Positions 18,314 to 26,571 of a stretch of DNA of 64,000 nt are shown here, piece by piece. The notes under the pieces were generated by a model, which saw nothing but the letters and a program-made list of their open reading frames with translations, ran no database searches and was not told the DNA's origin. Both the position numbers and the translations under genes were made by a program. This DNA comes from an uncultured Psychroserpens sp. (GTDB taxonomy: Bacteria; Bacteroidota; Bacteroidia; Flavobacteriales; Flavobacteriaceae). Every line of letters starts with the position of its first letter. Position 1 is the first letter of the stretch. Location: contig NZ_CANMVN010000001.1 of assembly GCF_947501425.1 (NCBI RefSeq), positions 496,001-560,000 on the forward strand, given 5' to 3'.

Positions 18314-20050
18314 ATGGCGTCTCATTACGAAGCACCTATTAGAAGACCCTTAGTTACAGGAGAGAAATCATATCACGATGTATCGGTAGATGTGGCAGCA
18401 CCTGTTGAAGGAAAAGCAAATAAAGCCTGGTGGATTGTATTTTCAATTTCATTAGTCGCATTCCTTTGGGGAATTGGGTGTATTATCTATACAATTTCTA
18501 CAGGTATTGGAACTTGGGGTTTAAATAAAACCGTTGGTTGGGCCTGGGATATTACTAACTTCGTTTGGTGGGTTGGTATTGGTCACGCAGGAACACTGAT
18601 TTCTGCTGTACTGTTGCTATTCCGTCAAAAGTGGAGAATGGCAATTAACCGTTCTGCTGAAGCTATGACAATATTCTCAGTAGTGCAAGCAGGTTTATTC
18701 CCAATCATTCACATGGGTCGTCCATGGTTAGGATACTGGGTATTACCTATACCAAACCAATTTGGATCATTATGGGTAAACTTTAATTCTCCATTACTTT
18801 GGGATGTATTTGCGATCTCTACATATTTATCAGTTTCATTGGTATTCTGGTGGACTGGTTTGTTACCTGATTTTGCGATGATTCGTGACAGAGCAGTTAA
18901 ACCTTTCCAAAAGAAAATCTACTCTTTATTGAGTTTTGGTTGGTCAGGACGTGCTAAAGATTGGCAACGTTTTGAAGAAGTGTCATTAGTACTTGCAGGT
19001 TTAGCAACACCATTAGTACTTTCTGTACATACTATTGTATCGTTTGACTTCGCAACTTCGGTGATACCTGGTTGGCATACCACAATCTTCCCTCCATACT
19101 TTGTTGCTGGAGCGATTTTCTCTGGATTTGCTATGGTGAATACACTTCTTATCATTATGAGAAAAGTATGTAATCTTGAAGATTATATTACGGTACAGCA
19201 CATCGAGTTAATGAACATTGTTATTATGATTACGGGTTCTATAGTTGGTGTGGCTTATATTACTGAGCTATTCATTGCATGGTATTCTGGAGTTGAATAC
19301 GAACAATACGCATTCTTGAATAGAGCAACCGGACCTTATGCATGGGCATACTGGATGATGATGTCATGTAATGTATTCTCACCGCAGTTCATGTGGTTTA
19401 AAAAATTAAGAACAAGTATTATGTTCTCATTCTTTATCTCAATTGTGGTAAATGTGGGAATGTGGTTCGAGCGTTTTGTAATTATTGTAACATCATTACA
19501 CAGAGATTATTTACCATCATCATGGACAATGTTCTCTCCTACCTTTGTAGATATTGGAATATTCATTGGAACTATCGGATTCTTCTTTGTATTATTCTTA
19601 TTGTATGCCAGAACATTCCCTGTGATTGCTCAGGCTGAAGTAAAAACCATCCTGAAATCTTCAGGAGAACGTTACAAGAATATCAGAGAAAGAGGTGATA
19701 GTTTAGTTGGAACTGGTGCAGATGCAAGAACATCAGGAGCTGCTGCTGTAACAAGTACTGTTTCCGAAGTATCGGCATCAGAAGAAGATAATTCAGCAAA
19801 AGTAAACGACCTTTTAGGTAGTATTGGAGCATTCGATTCTAACACGCAAACTGCTGATGATTTGAAACAGATTAATGGTATCGGTCCAAAAATGGAAGAA
19901 GTGCTTAATAGCATTGGTATCTATACCTTCTTACAGGTAAGTAAGATGACGAAAAGAGAATATGATTTGCTGGATTCTATTACAGGTTCTTTCCCAGGAA
20001 GAGCAGAACGTGATGATTGGTCTGGACAAGCTAAAAAATTAATAAACTAA
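18314..20050 (+). CDS. actC: alternative complex III subunit C (NrfD-like quinol-binding) with C-terminal helix-hairpin-helix domain
   Basis: ActC is one of two NrfD/PsrC-like membrane subunits that bind menaquinol. The 578-residue protein has about ten transmembrane helices between residues 35 and 445; the family pattern is seen in WVGIGHAGTLISA and FPIIHMGRPW. After the membrane part comes a Ser/Ala/Glu-rich linker (about 460-510) and then a small soluble domain starting at DDLKQINGIGPKMEEVL (from about 515), which looks like a helix-hairpin-helix or SAP-like fold ending at residue 578. That tail is not part of the NrfD core. The gene is followed nine bases later by actD. Confidence 0.94.
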   Translation: MASHYEAPIRRPLVTGEKSYHDVSVDVAAPVEGKANKAWWIVFSISLVAFLWGIGCIIYTISTGIGTWGLNKTVGWAWDITNFVWWVGIGHAGTLISAVLLLFRQKWRMAINRSAEAMTIFSVVQAGLFPIIHMGRPWLGYWVLPIPNQFGSLWVNFNSPLLWDVFAISTYLSVSLVFWWTGLLPDFAMIRDRAVKPFQKKIYSLLSFGWSGRAKDWQRFEEVSLVLAGLATPLVLSVHTIVSFDFATSVIPGWHTTIFPPYFVAGAIFSGFAMVNTLLIIMRKVCNLEDYITVQHIELMNIVIMITGSIVGVAYITELFIAWYSGVEYEQYAFLNRATGPYAWAYWMMMSCNVFSPQFMWFKKLRTSIMFSFFISIVVNVGMWFERFVIIVTSLHRDYLPSSWTMFSPTFVDIGIFIGTIGFFFVLFLLYARTFPVIAQAEVKTILKSSGERYKNIRERGDSLVGTGADARTSGAAAVTSTVSEVSASEEDNSAKVNDLLGSIGAFDSNTQTADDLKQINGIGPKMEEVLNSIGIYTFLQVSKMTKREYDLLDSITGSFPGRAERDDWSGQAKKLIN

Positions 20051-20059
20051 GAATAGTAC

Positions 20060-20590
20060 ATGGAAGCTTCAAAAGTAATTCACGCTATTTATACAGATGA
20101 TGACGTTTTAATGGCTGCCGTTAAAAAGGTAAAGTCTGCACATCATCATATTGAAGAAATATACACGCCTTTTCCAGTTCACGGACTAGACAAAGCGATG
20201 GGATTAGCTCCTACAAGAATAGCCATTACATCATTTTTATATGGTTGTGTTGGTCTAACAGTCGCAATTGTTATGATGAATTTCATTATGATACAAGACT
20301 GGCCTCAAAATATTGGTGGTAAACCAAGTTTTAGTTATATCGAAAACATGCCGGCTTTTGTTCCAATCATGTTTGAGCTAACTGTATTTTTTGCTGCTCA
20401 CTTAATGGTAATCACGTTTTATTTAAGAAGTAGAATGTGGCCATTTAAAAAAGCAGAGAATCCAGATCCTAGAACAACAGATGATCATTTTTTAATGGAA
20501 ATCCCTGTTCATAATAACGAAAAAGAACTCTCTGATTTATTAAAAGAAACTGGAGCAGTAGAGATTAATTTAATTGATAAAGCGCATTAA
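20060..20590 (+). CDS. actD: alternative complex III subunit D (DUF3341)
   Basis: This 176-residue protein is the DUF3341 subunit of alternative complex III. It has a cytoplasmic ferredoxin-like start (VIHAIYTDDDVLMAAVKKVK, then IEEIYTPFPVHGLDKAMG), two transmembrane helices (about 53-75 and 100-125) and a polar C-terminus. In the known ACIII structure this subunit sits on the membrane subunits and has no cofactor, so the role is structural. Nine-base gaps on both sides place it firmly in the operon. Confidence 0.93.
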   Translation: MEASKVIHAIYTDDDVLMAAVKKVKSAHHHIEEIYTPFPVHGLDKAMGLAPTRIAITSFLYGCVGLTVAIVMMNFIMIQDWPQNIGGKPSFSYIENMPAFVPIMFELTVFFAAHLMVITFYLRSRMWPFKKAENPDPRTTDDHFLMEIPVHNNEKELSDLLKETGAVEINLIDKAH

Positions 20591-20599
20591 TTTATACAG

Positions 20600-21160
20600 A
20601 TGAAAAGCTTATTTAAAATAGTAATAGTATTAATGGTATTTGCAAGTGTTGTTTCTTGTCAGAAGAATTCAAGACCTAACTACCAATTTATGCCAAATAT
20701 GTACGAGCCAGTATCATATGAAGCTTATCAGGAATCTGATGCTTTTCCGGGAGGAGTAGAAGCTCAATTACCTGCTGAAGGTTCAATTCCTAGAGGCGAT
20801 CATATGCCTTTTGAAATTGAAAATACAAATGCAGGATATGAACTTGCAAAAGCTACGTTACAAAGTCCTCTCGATTCAACACAGATTGACTCACCAAGAG
20901 GTGGTCAACTATATGATATCTATTGCGGAATTTGTCACGGAAGAAACGGTAAAGGTCAAGGAACTTTGGTGAAAAGAGAAAAAATACTTGGTGTACCTAG
21001 TTATGATGATGCAGGAAGAGCAATTACAGCAGGTAGTATTTACCACACTATTTACTACGGAAAAAATGCAATGGGTTCATATGCTAATCAATTAAATGAA
21101 GAAGAGCGTTGGCAGGTTGTAGATTACGTGCTAAAGTTAAAAGCAGACTTAGAAAAATAA
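20600..21160 (+). CDS. actE: alternative complex III subunit E, monohaem cytochrome c lipoprotein
   Basis: ActE is the small cytochrome c that hands electrons out of the complex. The 186-residue protein has a lipoprotein signal ending VVSC (Cys 21), a Pro/Tyr-rich segment (YQFMPNMYEPVSYE), and one haem site CGICHGRNGKGQG at residue 109. A Met ligand is likely near NAMGSYA. It would be tethered to the periplasmic face of the inner membrane by its lipid. It lies between actD and actF with short gaps. Confidence 0.94.
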   Translation: MKSLFKIVIVLMVFASVVSCQKNSRPNYQFMPNMYEPVSYEAYQESDAFPGGVEAQLPAEGSIPRGDHMPFEIENTNAGYELAKATLQSPLDSTQIDSPRGGQLYDIYCGICHGRNGKGQGTLVKREKILGVPSYDDAGRAITAGSIYHTIYYGKNAMGSYANQLNEEERWQVVDYVLKLKADLEK

Positions 21161-21184
21161 GATAGATAAAGATTATATATAGAT

Positions 21185-22564
21185 ATGTATACATTTTCAA
21201 GTAAATTAAGAGTAGTAGCAATAGCCCTTATTATAATAGGAGCCATTGGTGTTGCTTATGGTTTTATGACATCTCACAAATCTTTAGATGAAGTAAAAGA
21301 GATGATTGCTCATGAGGAAGCTGGACATCATGGAGGTGGTCATGAAGCAAATTCAGATACACATTCGGTAGCTGAAGCTCATGAAGGGACTCACGATGAA
21401 GGAGCAGATTCCCATGCAGAAGCAGGTGAGCATCATGGTGACGAGCATGCAAAACATGTACAACACCAATTAGAAAACAGACCATGGTCTGCATTATATG
21501 TAGCCGCTTTTTTCTTCTTTATGATTGCACTGGGAGTGTTAGCATTCTATGCCATTCAATTCGCTGCACAAGCAGGTTGGTCACCAGTTCTTTTTAGAGT
21601 TATGGAGGCAATTACGGCTTACGTATTGCCCGGAGCCTTAATTGTATTAGCTATTGCTGTGGCTTCTGGAATAATCGGACATTACAATATCTTTATCTGG
21701 ATGGACCCTGATATGGTTGATCCTACAAGTGAGAAGTATGATGCATTAGTAGCTGGTAAATCAGGATTCTTAAATATGACAGGTTTCATCATTAGAGGTT
21801 TAATTTTTATTGCTGGATGGAGTTTATATAGACATTTTGCGCGTAAATTTTCTATTGCACAAGACAATGCCGATGATAATAGAAATTTCAAGAAGTCATT
21901 TAGAATTGCAGCTGGATTTTTAGTATTCTATATATACACAGAATCTATGATGTCTTGGGATTGGATAATGAGTGTTGACCCTCACTGGTTCTCTACTTTA
22001 TTTGGATGGTATGTTTTTGCTTCTATGTTTGTAAGTGGTATTACTGTAATTGCAATGATGACCATGTATTTAAAATCTAGAGGCCATCTACCTTTTGTTA
22101 ATGATAGTCACTTACACGATTTAGCAAAATTCATGTTTGGTATTAGTATTTTCTGGACATATTTATGGTTCTCTCAGTTTATGTTAATCTGGTACTCTAA
22201 TATTCCTGAAGAAGTAACTTACTTTGTGACAAGATTCCAAGATTATCAATTACCGTTCTTAGGTATGGTAGTGATGAACTTCGTATTTCCGTTATTAGTA
22301 TTAATGAACAGTGATTATAAACGAATTCCTTGGTTTGTTGTTATGGCAGGTATAGTAATTCTTTGTGGACACTACATTGATGTATTTAATATGATTATGC
22401 CAGCAACTGTTGGAGACAGATGGTTTATCGGAATTCCAGAAATAAGCTCAATTCTTTTATTCGCAGGATTATTCATATTTATTGTCTTTACTGCTTTGAC
22501 AAAAGCACCATTATTGGCAAAACGTAATCCTTTCATTAAAGAAAGTGAACATTTCCATTATTAA
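21185..22564 (+). CDS. actF: alternative complex III subunit F (membrane quinol-oxidoreductase subunit)
   Basis: ActF is the second large membrane subunit of ACIII, structurally related to ActC. The 459-residue protein has a first helix (about 8-28), then a loop of about 65 residues extremely rich in His, Glu and Ala (about 38-97), then nine or so further helices (from about 103). Family markers include SMMSWDWIMSVDPHWFST and LPFVNDSHLHDLAKFMFG. The His-rich loop could bind metal, but family members vary in this region. It is followed 27 bases later by coxB, linking the complex to its terminal oxidase. Confidence 0.93.
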   Translation: MYTFSSKLRVVAIALIIIGAIGVAYGFMTSHKSLDEVKEMIAHEEAGHHGGGHEANSDTHSVAEAHEGTHDEGADSHAEAGEHHGDEHAKHVQHQLENRPWSALYVAAFFFFMIALGVLAFYAIQFAAQAGWSPVLFRVMEAITAYVLPGALIVLAIAVASGIIGHYNIFIWMDPDMVDPTSEKYDALVAGKSGFLNMTGFIIRGLIFIAGWSLYRHFARKFSIAQDNADDNRNFKKSFRIAAGFLVFYIYTESMMSWDWIMSVDPHWFSTLFGWYVFASMFVSGITVIAMMTMYLKSRGHLPFVNDSHLHDLAKFMFGISIFWTYLWFSQFMLIWYSNIPEEVTYFVTRFQDYQLPFLGMVVMNFVFPLLVLMNSDYKRIPWFVVMAGIVILCGHYIDVFNMIMPATVGDRWFIGIPEISSILLFAGLFIFIVFTALTKAPLLAKRNPFIKESEHFHY

Positions 22565-22591
22565 TAAAATATATAAAGAACAGAAACAACA

Positions 22592-23653
22592 ATGACTGCT
22601 TTTTTAACAATTATAATAGTACTTTTCATAGCTGTTGCCATCTGGCAAATGGTTAAAATCTTTGATTTAGCTCAAGTAGGTGCGTCAAACAATCAGGTAG
22701 CTACAGATAAAGACAACAAAATCAATGGATATTTGATGATGGGATTCTTGGTCTTTATATATGTCATAACTATACTTAGTTTTTGGTATTTAGGAGATCT
22801 TCCATTAGTGTCAAATTCAGCTTCAGAGCATGGACCACAAATTGATAACTTGATGATTATATCAATGGTTATCATTTTTATTGTTCAAACATTTACTCAA
22901 TTCTTATTGCACTACTTTGCTTATAAATACAAAGGTGAAAAAGGACGTAAGGCTTTATTCTATGCTGACAATAATACCTTAGAAGCTATCTGGACATTCA
23001 TTCCTGTAATTGTTCTAGCAGGTCTAATTATTTATGGATTATTTACTTGGACAAGTATCATGAATATTGATGAAAGTGAAGATCCTTTAGTGATTGAGCT
23101 ATACGCACAACAGTTTAACTGGAAAGCACGTTATGGAGGAGAAGATAATACCTTAGGTATGGCCAATGTAAGATTAATTGATATTGATCGTGCTAACATA
23201 CTTGGTGTAGACGAATCAGACCCGAATGCTCAAGATGATATCATTACTACAGAGTTGCATTTACCAGTAGGACGACCAGTATTGTTTAAAATGCGTTCTC
23301 AAGATGTATTACATTCAGCTTACATGCCTCACTTTAGAGCACAAATGAACTGTGTGCCGGGTATGATTACTCAGTTTGGTTTTACACCAACAGTAACAAC
23401 TGCTCAAATGAGAGAACGAGATGAAATCAAAGAGAAAGTTGCAAATATCAATGCACTAAGAGCAGAAAGAAAAGAAGAAATAGAAGAAAAAGGACAAGAA
23501 TTATTATATGAGTTTGATTATCTGTTATTATGTAACAAAATATGCGGTAAATCTCATTACAACATGCAAATGAAGATTGTTGTAGAAACTCAGGAAGAAT
23601 ACGATGCTTGGATTAAAGAGCAAAAAACATTCAAAAATTCTTTAACTAACTAA
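22592..23653 (+). CDS. coxB: cytochrome c oxidase subunit II
   Basis: Subunit II carries the binuclear CuA centre that accepts electrons from cytochrome c. The 353-residue protein has three hydrophobic stretches at the N-terminus (near 3-22, 47-68, 88-110), a further helix near 130-152 and a periplasmic cupredoxin domain. The aromatic region is QQFNWKARYGG. CuA ligands are seen in LHSAYMPHF and CNKICGKSHYNM (C314, C318, H322, M325/326). Between the beta-barrel and the CuA loop is a charged helical insert of about 35 residues (RERDEIKEKVANINALRAER onward). There is no fused cytochrome c domain. Confidence 0.96.
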   Translation: MTAFLTIIIVLFIAVAIWQMVKIFDLAQVGASNNQVATDKDNKINGYLMMGFLVFIYVITILSFWYLGDLPLVSNSASEHGPQIDNLMIISMVIIFIVQTFTQFLLHYFAYKYKGEKGRKALFYADNNTLEAIWTFIPVIVLAGLIIYGLFTWTSIMNIDESEDPLVIELYAQQFNWKARYGGEDNTLGMANVRLIDIDRANILGVDESDPNAQDDIITTELHLPVGRPVLFKMRSQDVLHSAYMPHFRAQMNCVPGMITQFGFTPTVTTAQMRERDEIKEKVANINALRAERKEEIEEKGQELLYEFDYLLLCNKICGKSHYNMQMKIVVETQEEYDAWIKEQKTFKNSLTN

Positions 23654-23677
23654 AAAAGATTTAAAAGAAAATAGATT

Positions 23678-25471
23678 ATGTCAGCACACGCAGATACTCA
23701 CGCACACGACGACCACGGACATCATCATAAAGAGACTTTTGTTACTAAATATATATTTAGTCAAGACCATAAAATGATTGCCAAACAGTATTTAATTACT
23801 GGAGTAATTGTTATGGGAATTATTGGTATTCTTATGTCTCTAATGATGCGTATGCAAATTGCATGGCCAGAAGAGCCTAATGTAATCTTTGAGGCATTAT
23901 TAGGAAAATGGGCGCCAGACGGTGTCATGGATGCAGATATTTATTTAGCATTAGTCACCATACATGGTACTTTAATGGTATTTTTTGTATTAACAGCTGG
24001 ATTGAGTGGTACCTTTAGTAACTTATTGATACCGTTGCAGATTGGAGCACGTGATATGGCTTCTGGATTTTTAAATATGATATCTTATTGGTTATTCTTT
24101 TTGTCTTGTGTAATCATGATATTATCATTTTTTGTTGAATTTGGTCCTGCAGCAGCTGGTTGGACAATCTATCCACCGTTAAGTGCATTGCCAATGGCTC
24201 AAGGAGGTTCTGGTATGGGAATGACGCTATGGCTAGTATCTATGGCTATATTTATTGCCTCGTCATTACTAGGTTCATTAAACTATATCGTTACTGTTAT
24301 CAACTTACGTACAAAAGGGATGTCGATGACAAGATTGCCATTAACAATTTGGGCTTTCTTCGTAACAGCTATCATTGGTGTTGTGTCTTTCCCAGTATTA
24401 TTATCTGCGGCATTATTATTAATAATGGATAGAAGCTTTGGTACGTCTTTCTTTTTGTCAGATATATTTATCCAAGGTGAAGTACTACATTATCAAGGAG
24501 GTTCGCCAGTATTGTTTGAACACTTGTTCTGGTTCCTAGGACACCCAGAAGTATATATCGTTTTATTACCAGCATTAGGTATTACATCTGAAATTATTGC
24601 TACAAATTCACGTAAACCAATCTTTGGTTATAGAGCAATGGTGATGTCTATTCTTGCTATTGCATTTTTATCAACCATTGTTTGGGGGCACCATATGTTC
24701 ATTTCAGGAATGAATCCATTCCTAGGTTCTGTATTTACATTCACAACCTTATTAATTGCAATTCCATCAGCGGTAAAAGCTTTTAATTATATTACCACGC
24801 TTTGGAAAGGTAATCTCCAGATGAATCCTGCAATGCTATTTTCTATTGGATTAGTATCTACATTCATCACAGGTGGACTTACTGGTATTATTTTAGGAGA
24901 TAGTGCCCTAGATATAAATGTTCACGATACATACTTTGTTGTGGCGCATTTCCATTTGGTTATGGGTATTTCTGCACTTTATGGTGTGTTTGCTGGTATT
25001 TATCATTGGTTCCCAAAGATGTTTGGTAGAATGATGAATAAGAATTTAGGCTACATACACTTCTGGGTAACAGCTATAGCTGCCTACGGTGTATTTTTTC
25101 CAATGCACTTTATAGGTATGGCAGGATTGCCAAGACGTTATTATACAAACTCTAACTTCCCACTTTTTGATGATGTTGCTAATGCTAATGTATTAATTAC
25201 TATGTTTGCCTTATTAGGTGGTGCAGTACAATTGGTATTTTTATATAACTTTGTAAGAAGTATATTCTACGGAAAAAAGGCCGAACAAAACCCATGGAAA
25301 TCAAATACATTAGAGTGGACTGCTCCAGTTGAGCATATACATGGTAACTGGCCAGGAGAAATTCCTCATGTGCACAGATGGGCTTATGATTACAGTAAAC
25401 CAGGACATGACGAAGATTTTGTGCCTCAAAATGTTCCACTTTACGATGGAGAAGAAGAATTACAGCATTAA
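23678..25471 (+). CDS. coxA: cytochrome c oxidase subunit I
   Basis: This is the catalytic subunit that reduces oxygen and pumps protons, 597 residues with about 12-13 helices. The CuB and cross-linked Tyr motif is EHLFWFLGHPEVY (near 283-295); the Glu in it is the mark of A1-type oxidases. HHMF (near 338) supplies the other CuB histidines, and HDTYFVVAHFH (near 416-426) the haem a3 and haem a ligands. The N-terminus is His/Asp-rich, and the C-terminus carries an extra soluble tail with repeated His and acidic residues. It is the last gene of the act-cox operon, just before a terminator. Confidence 0.98.
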   Translation: MSAHADTHAHDDHGHHHKETFVTKYIFSQDHKMIAKQYLITGVIVMGIIGILMSLMMRMQIAWPEEPNVIFEALLGKWAPDGVMDADIYLALVTIHGTLMVFFVLTAGLSGTFSNLLIPLQIGARDMASGFLNMISYWLFFLSCVIMILSFFVEFGPAAAGWTIYPPLSALPMAQGGSGMGMTLWLVSMAIFIASSLLGSLNYIVTVINLRTKGMSMTRLPLTIWAFFVTAIIGVVSFPVLLSAALLLIMDRSFGTSFFLSDIFIQGEVLHYQGGSPVLFEHLFWFLGHPEVYIVLLPALGITSEIIATNSRKPIFGYRAMVMSILAIAFLSTIVWGHHMFISGMNPFLGSVFTFTTLLIAIPSAVKAFNYITTLWKGNLQMNPAMLFSIGLVSTFITGGLTGIILGDSALDINVHDTYFVVAHFHLVMGISALYGVFAGIYHWFPKMFGRMMNKNLGYIHFWVTAIAAYGVFFPMHFIGMAGLPRRYYTNSNFPLFDDVANANVLITMFALLGGAVQLVFLYNFVRSIFYGKKAEQNPWKSNTLEWTAPVEHIHGNWPGEIPHVHRWAYDYSKPGHDEDFVPQNVPLYDGEEELQH

Positions 25472-25491
25472 AATTCTTATGAAAAATATTG

Positions 25492-25523
25492 AAAAGCCTT
25501 TCGTTAATATCGAGAGGCTTTTT
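25492..25523 (+). terminator. terminator of the act-cox operon
   Basis: AAAAGCCTTTCG (25492-25503) pairs with CGAGAGGCTTTT (25511-25522) with one G-U pair, followed by T. It stands 20 bases after the coxA stop and immediately before the ruvB promoter. Confidence 0.8.
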
Positions 25524-25526
25524 GTT

Positions 25527-25534
25527 TATATTTG
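25527..25534 (+). promoter_or_regulatory. -7 promoter element of ruvB (TATATTTG)
   Basis: This exact -7 consensus ends six bases before the ruvB ATG at 25541. The expected start of transcription falls on or next to the ATG, so the mRNA would be leaderless or nearly so. Confidence 0.6.
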
Positions 25535-25540
25535 TGTTAT

Positions 25541-26563
25541 ATGAACGAAAACCTTGATCCAACAAACGATAATTTTTCTCCCGAAGAACTCGATGTAGAA
25601 AAAAAGTTAAGACCCTTATCCTTTGATGATTTTACAGGTCAGGATCAGGTATTGGAGAACCTTCAGGTTTTTGTTCAGGCAGCTAATGGAAGAGATGAAG
25701 CTCTTGATCATACACTATTTCATGGACCTCCAGGATTGGGTAAAACAACCTTAGCTCATATTTTAGCTAGTGAGCTTAGTGTTGGGATCAAAGTGACTTC
25801 TGGTCCTGTATTGGATAAGCCAGGTGATCTGGCTGGTTTATTAACCAACTTAGATGAACGTGATGTCTTATTCATTGATGAGATTCATCGATTGAGTCCT
25901 ATTGTTGAAGAGTATTTGTATTCTGCAATGGAAGACTATAAGATCGATATCATGATAGAATCTGGGCCAAATGCCAGAACTGTTCAAATCAACCTAAATC
26001 CATTTACATTAGTTGGCGCAACTACACGTTCTGGACTATTAACCTCTCCAATGAGAGCACGTTTCGGAATTCAAAGCAGGCTACAATATTATAATACCGA
26101 ATTATTAACCACCATTGTTCAACGTAGTGCATCTATTCTAGATGTGCCAATTTCAATGGAAGCGGCTGTAGAAATTGCTGGACGTAGCCGAGGTACTCCA
26201 AGAATTGCTAATGCCCTACTTAGACGAGTTAGAGACTTTGCTCAAATTAAGGGCAATGGAAGTATAGATATCAAGATTGCTAAATTTGCTTTAGAAGCAC
26301 TCAATGTAGATGCTCATGGTTTAGACGAAATGGACAATAAAATTCTGGAAACCATCATTGACAAATTTAAAGGAGGACCAGTTGGTATTACTACTTTGGC
26401 AACAGCCGTAAGTGAAAGTGCAGAAACTATTGAAGAAGTTTATGAACCGTTTTTAATTCAGCAAGGCTTTATCATGCGTACACCTCGTGGTCGTGAAGTG
26501 ACTGAACTTGCGTATAAACATCTAGGTAAAATTAAAGGTCCAATTCAAGGCGGATTATTCTAA
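25541..26563 (+). CDS. ruvB: Holliday junction branch migration ATPase RuvB
   Basis: RuvB is the hexameric motor that drives branch migration with RuvA. I start it at ATG 25541 (340 residues, [10 protein letters not shown]); an in-frame TTG nine bases earlier overlaps the promoter. Visible motifs are [12 protein letters not shown], Walker [10 protein letters not shown], Walker [10 protein letters not shown], sensor 1 GATTRSG, the arginine-finger region SPMRARFG and the C-terminal winged-helix sequence TPRGREVTE. Its partner ruvA is 7 kb downstream in front of sprA. A cytochrome P450 gene follows after eight bases. Confidence 0.97.
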   Translation: MNENLDPTNDNFSPEELDVEKKLRPLSFDDFTGQDQVLENLQVFVQAANGRDEALDHTLFHGPPGLGKTTLAHILASELSVGIKVTSGPVLDKPGDLAGLLTNLDERDVLFIDEIHRLSPIVEEYLYSAMEDYKIDIMIESGPNARTVQINLNPFTLVGATTRSGLLTSPMRARFGIQSRLQYYNTELLTTIVQRSASILDVPISMEAAVEIAGRSRGTPRIANALLRRVRDFAQIKGNGSIDIKIAKFALEALNVDAHGLDEMDNKILETIIDKFKGGPVGITTLATAVSESAETIEEVYEPFLIQQGFIMRTPRGREVTELAYKHLGKIKGPIQGGLF

Positions 26564-26571
26564 ATGACCTT

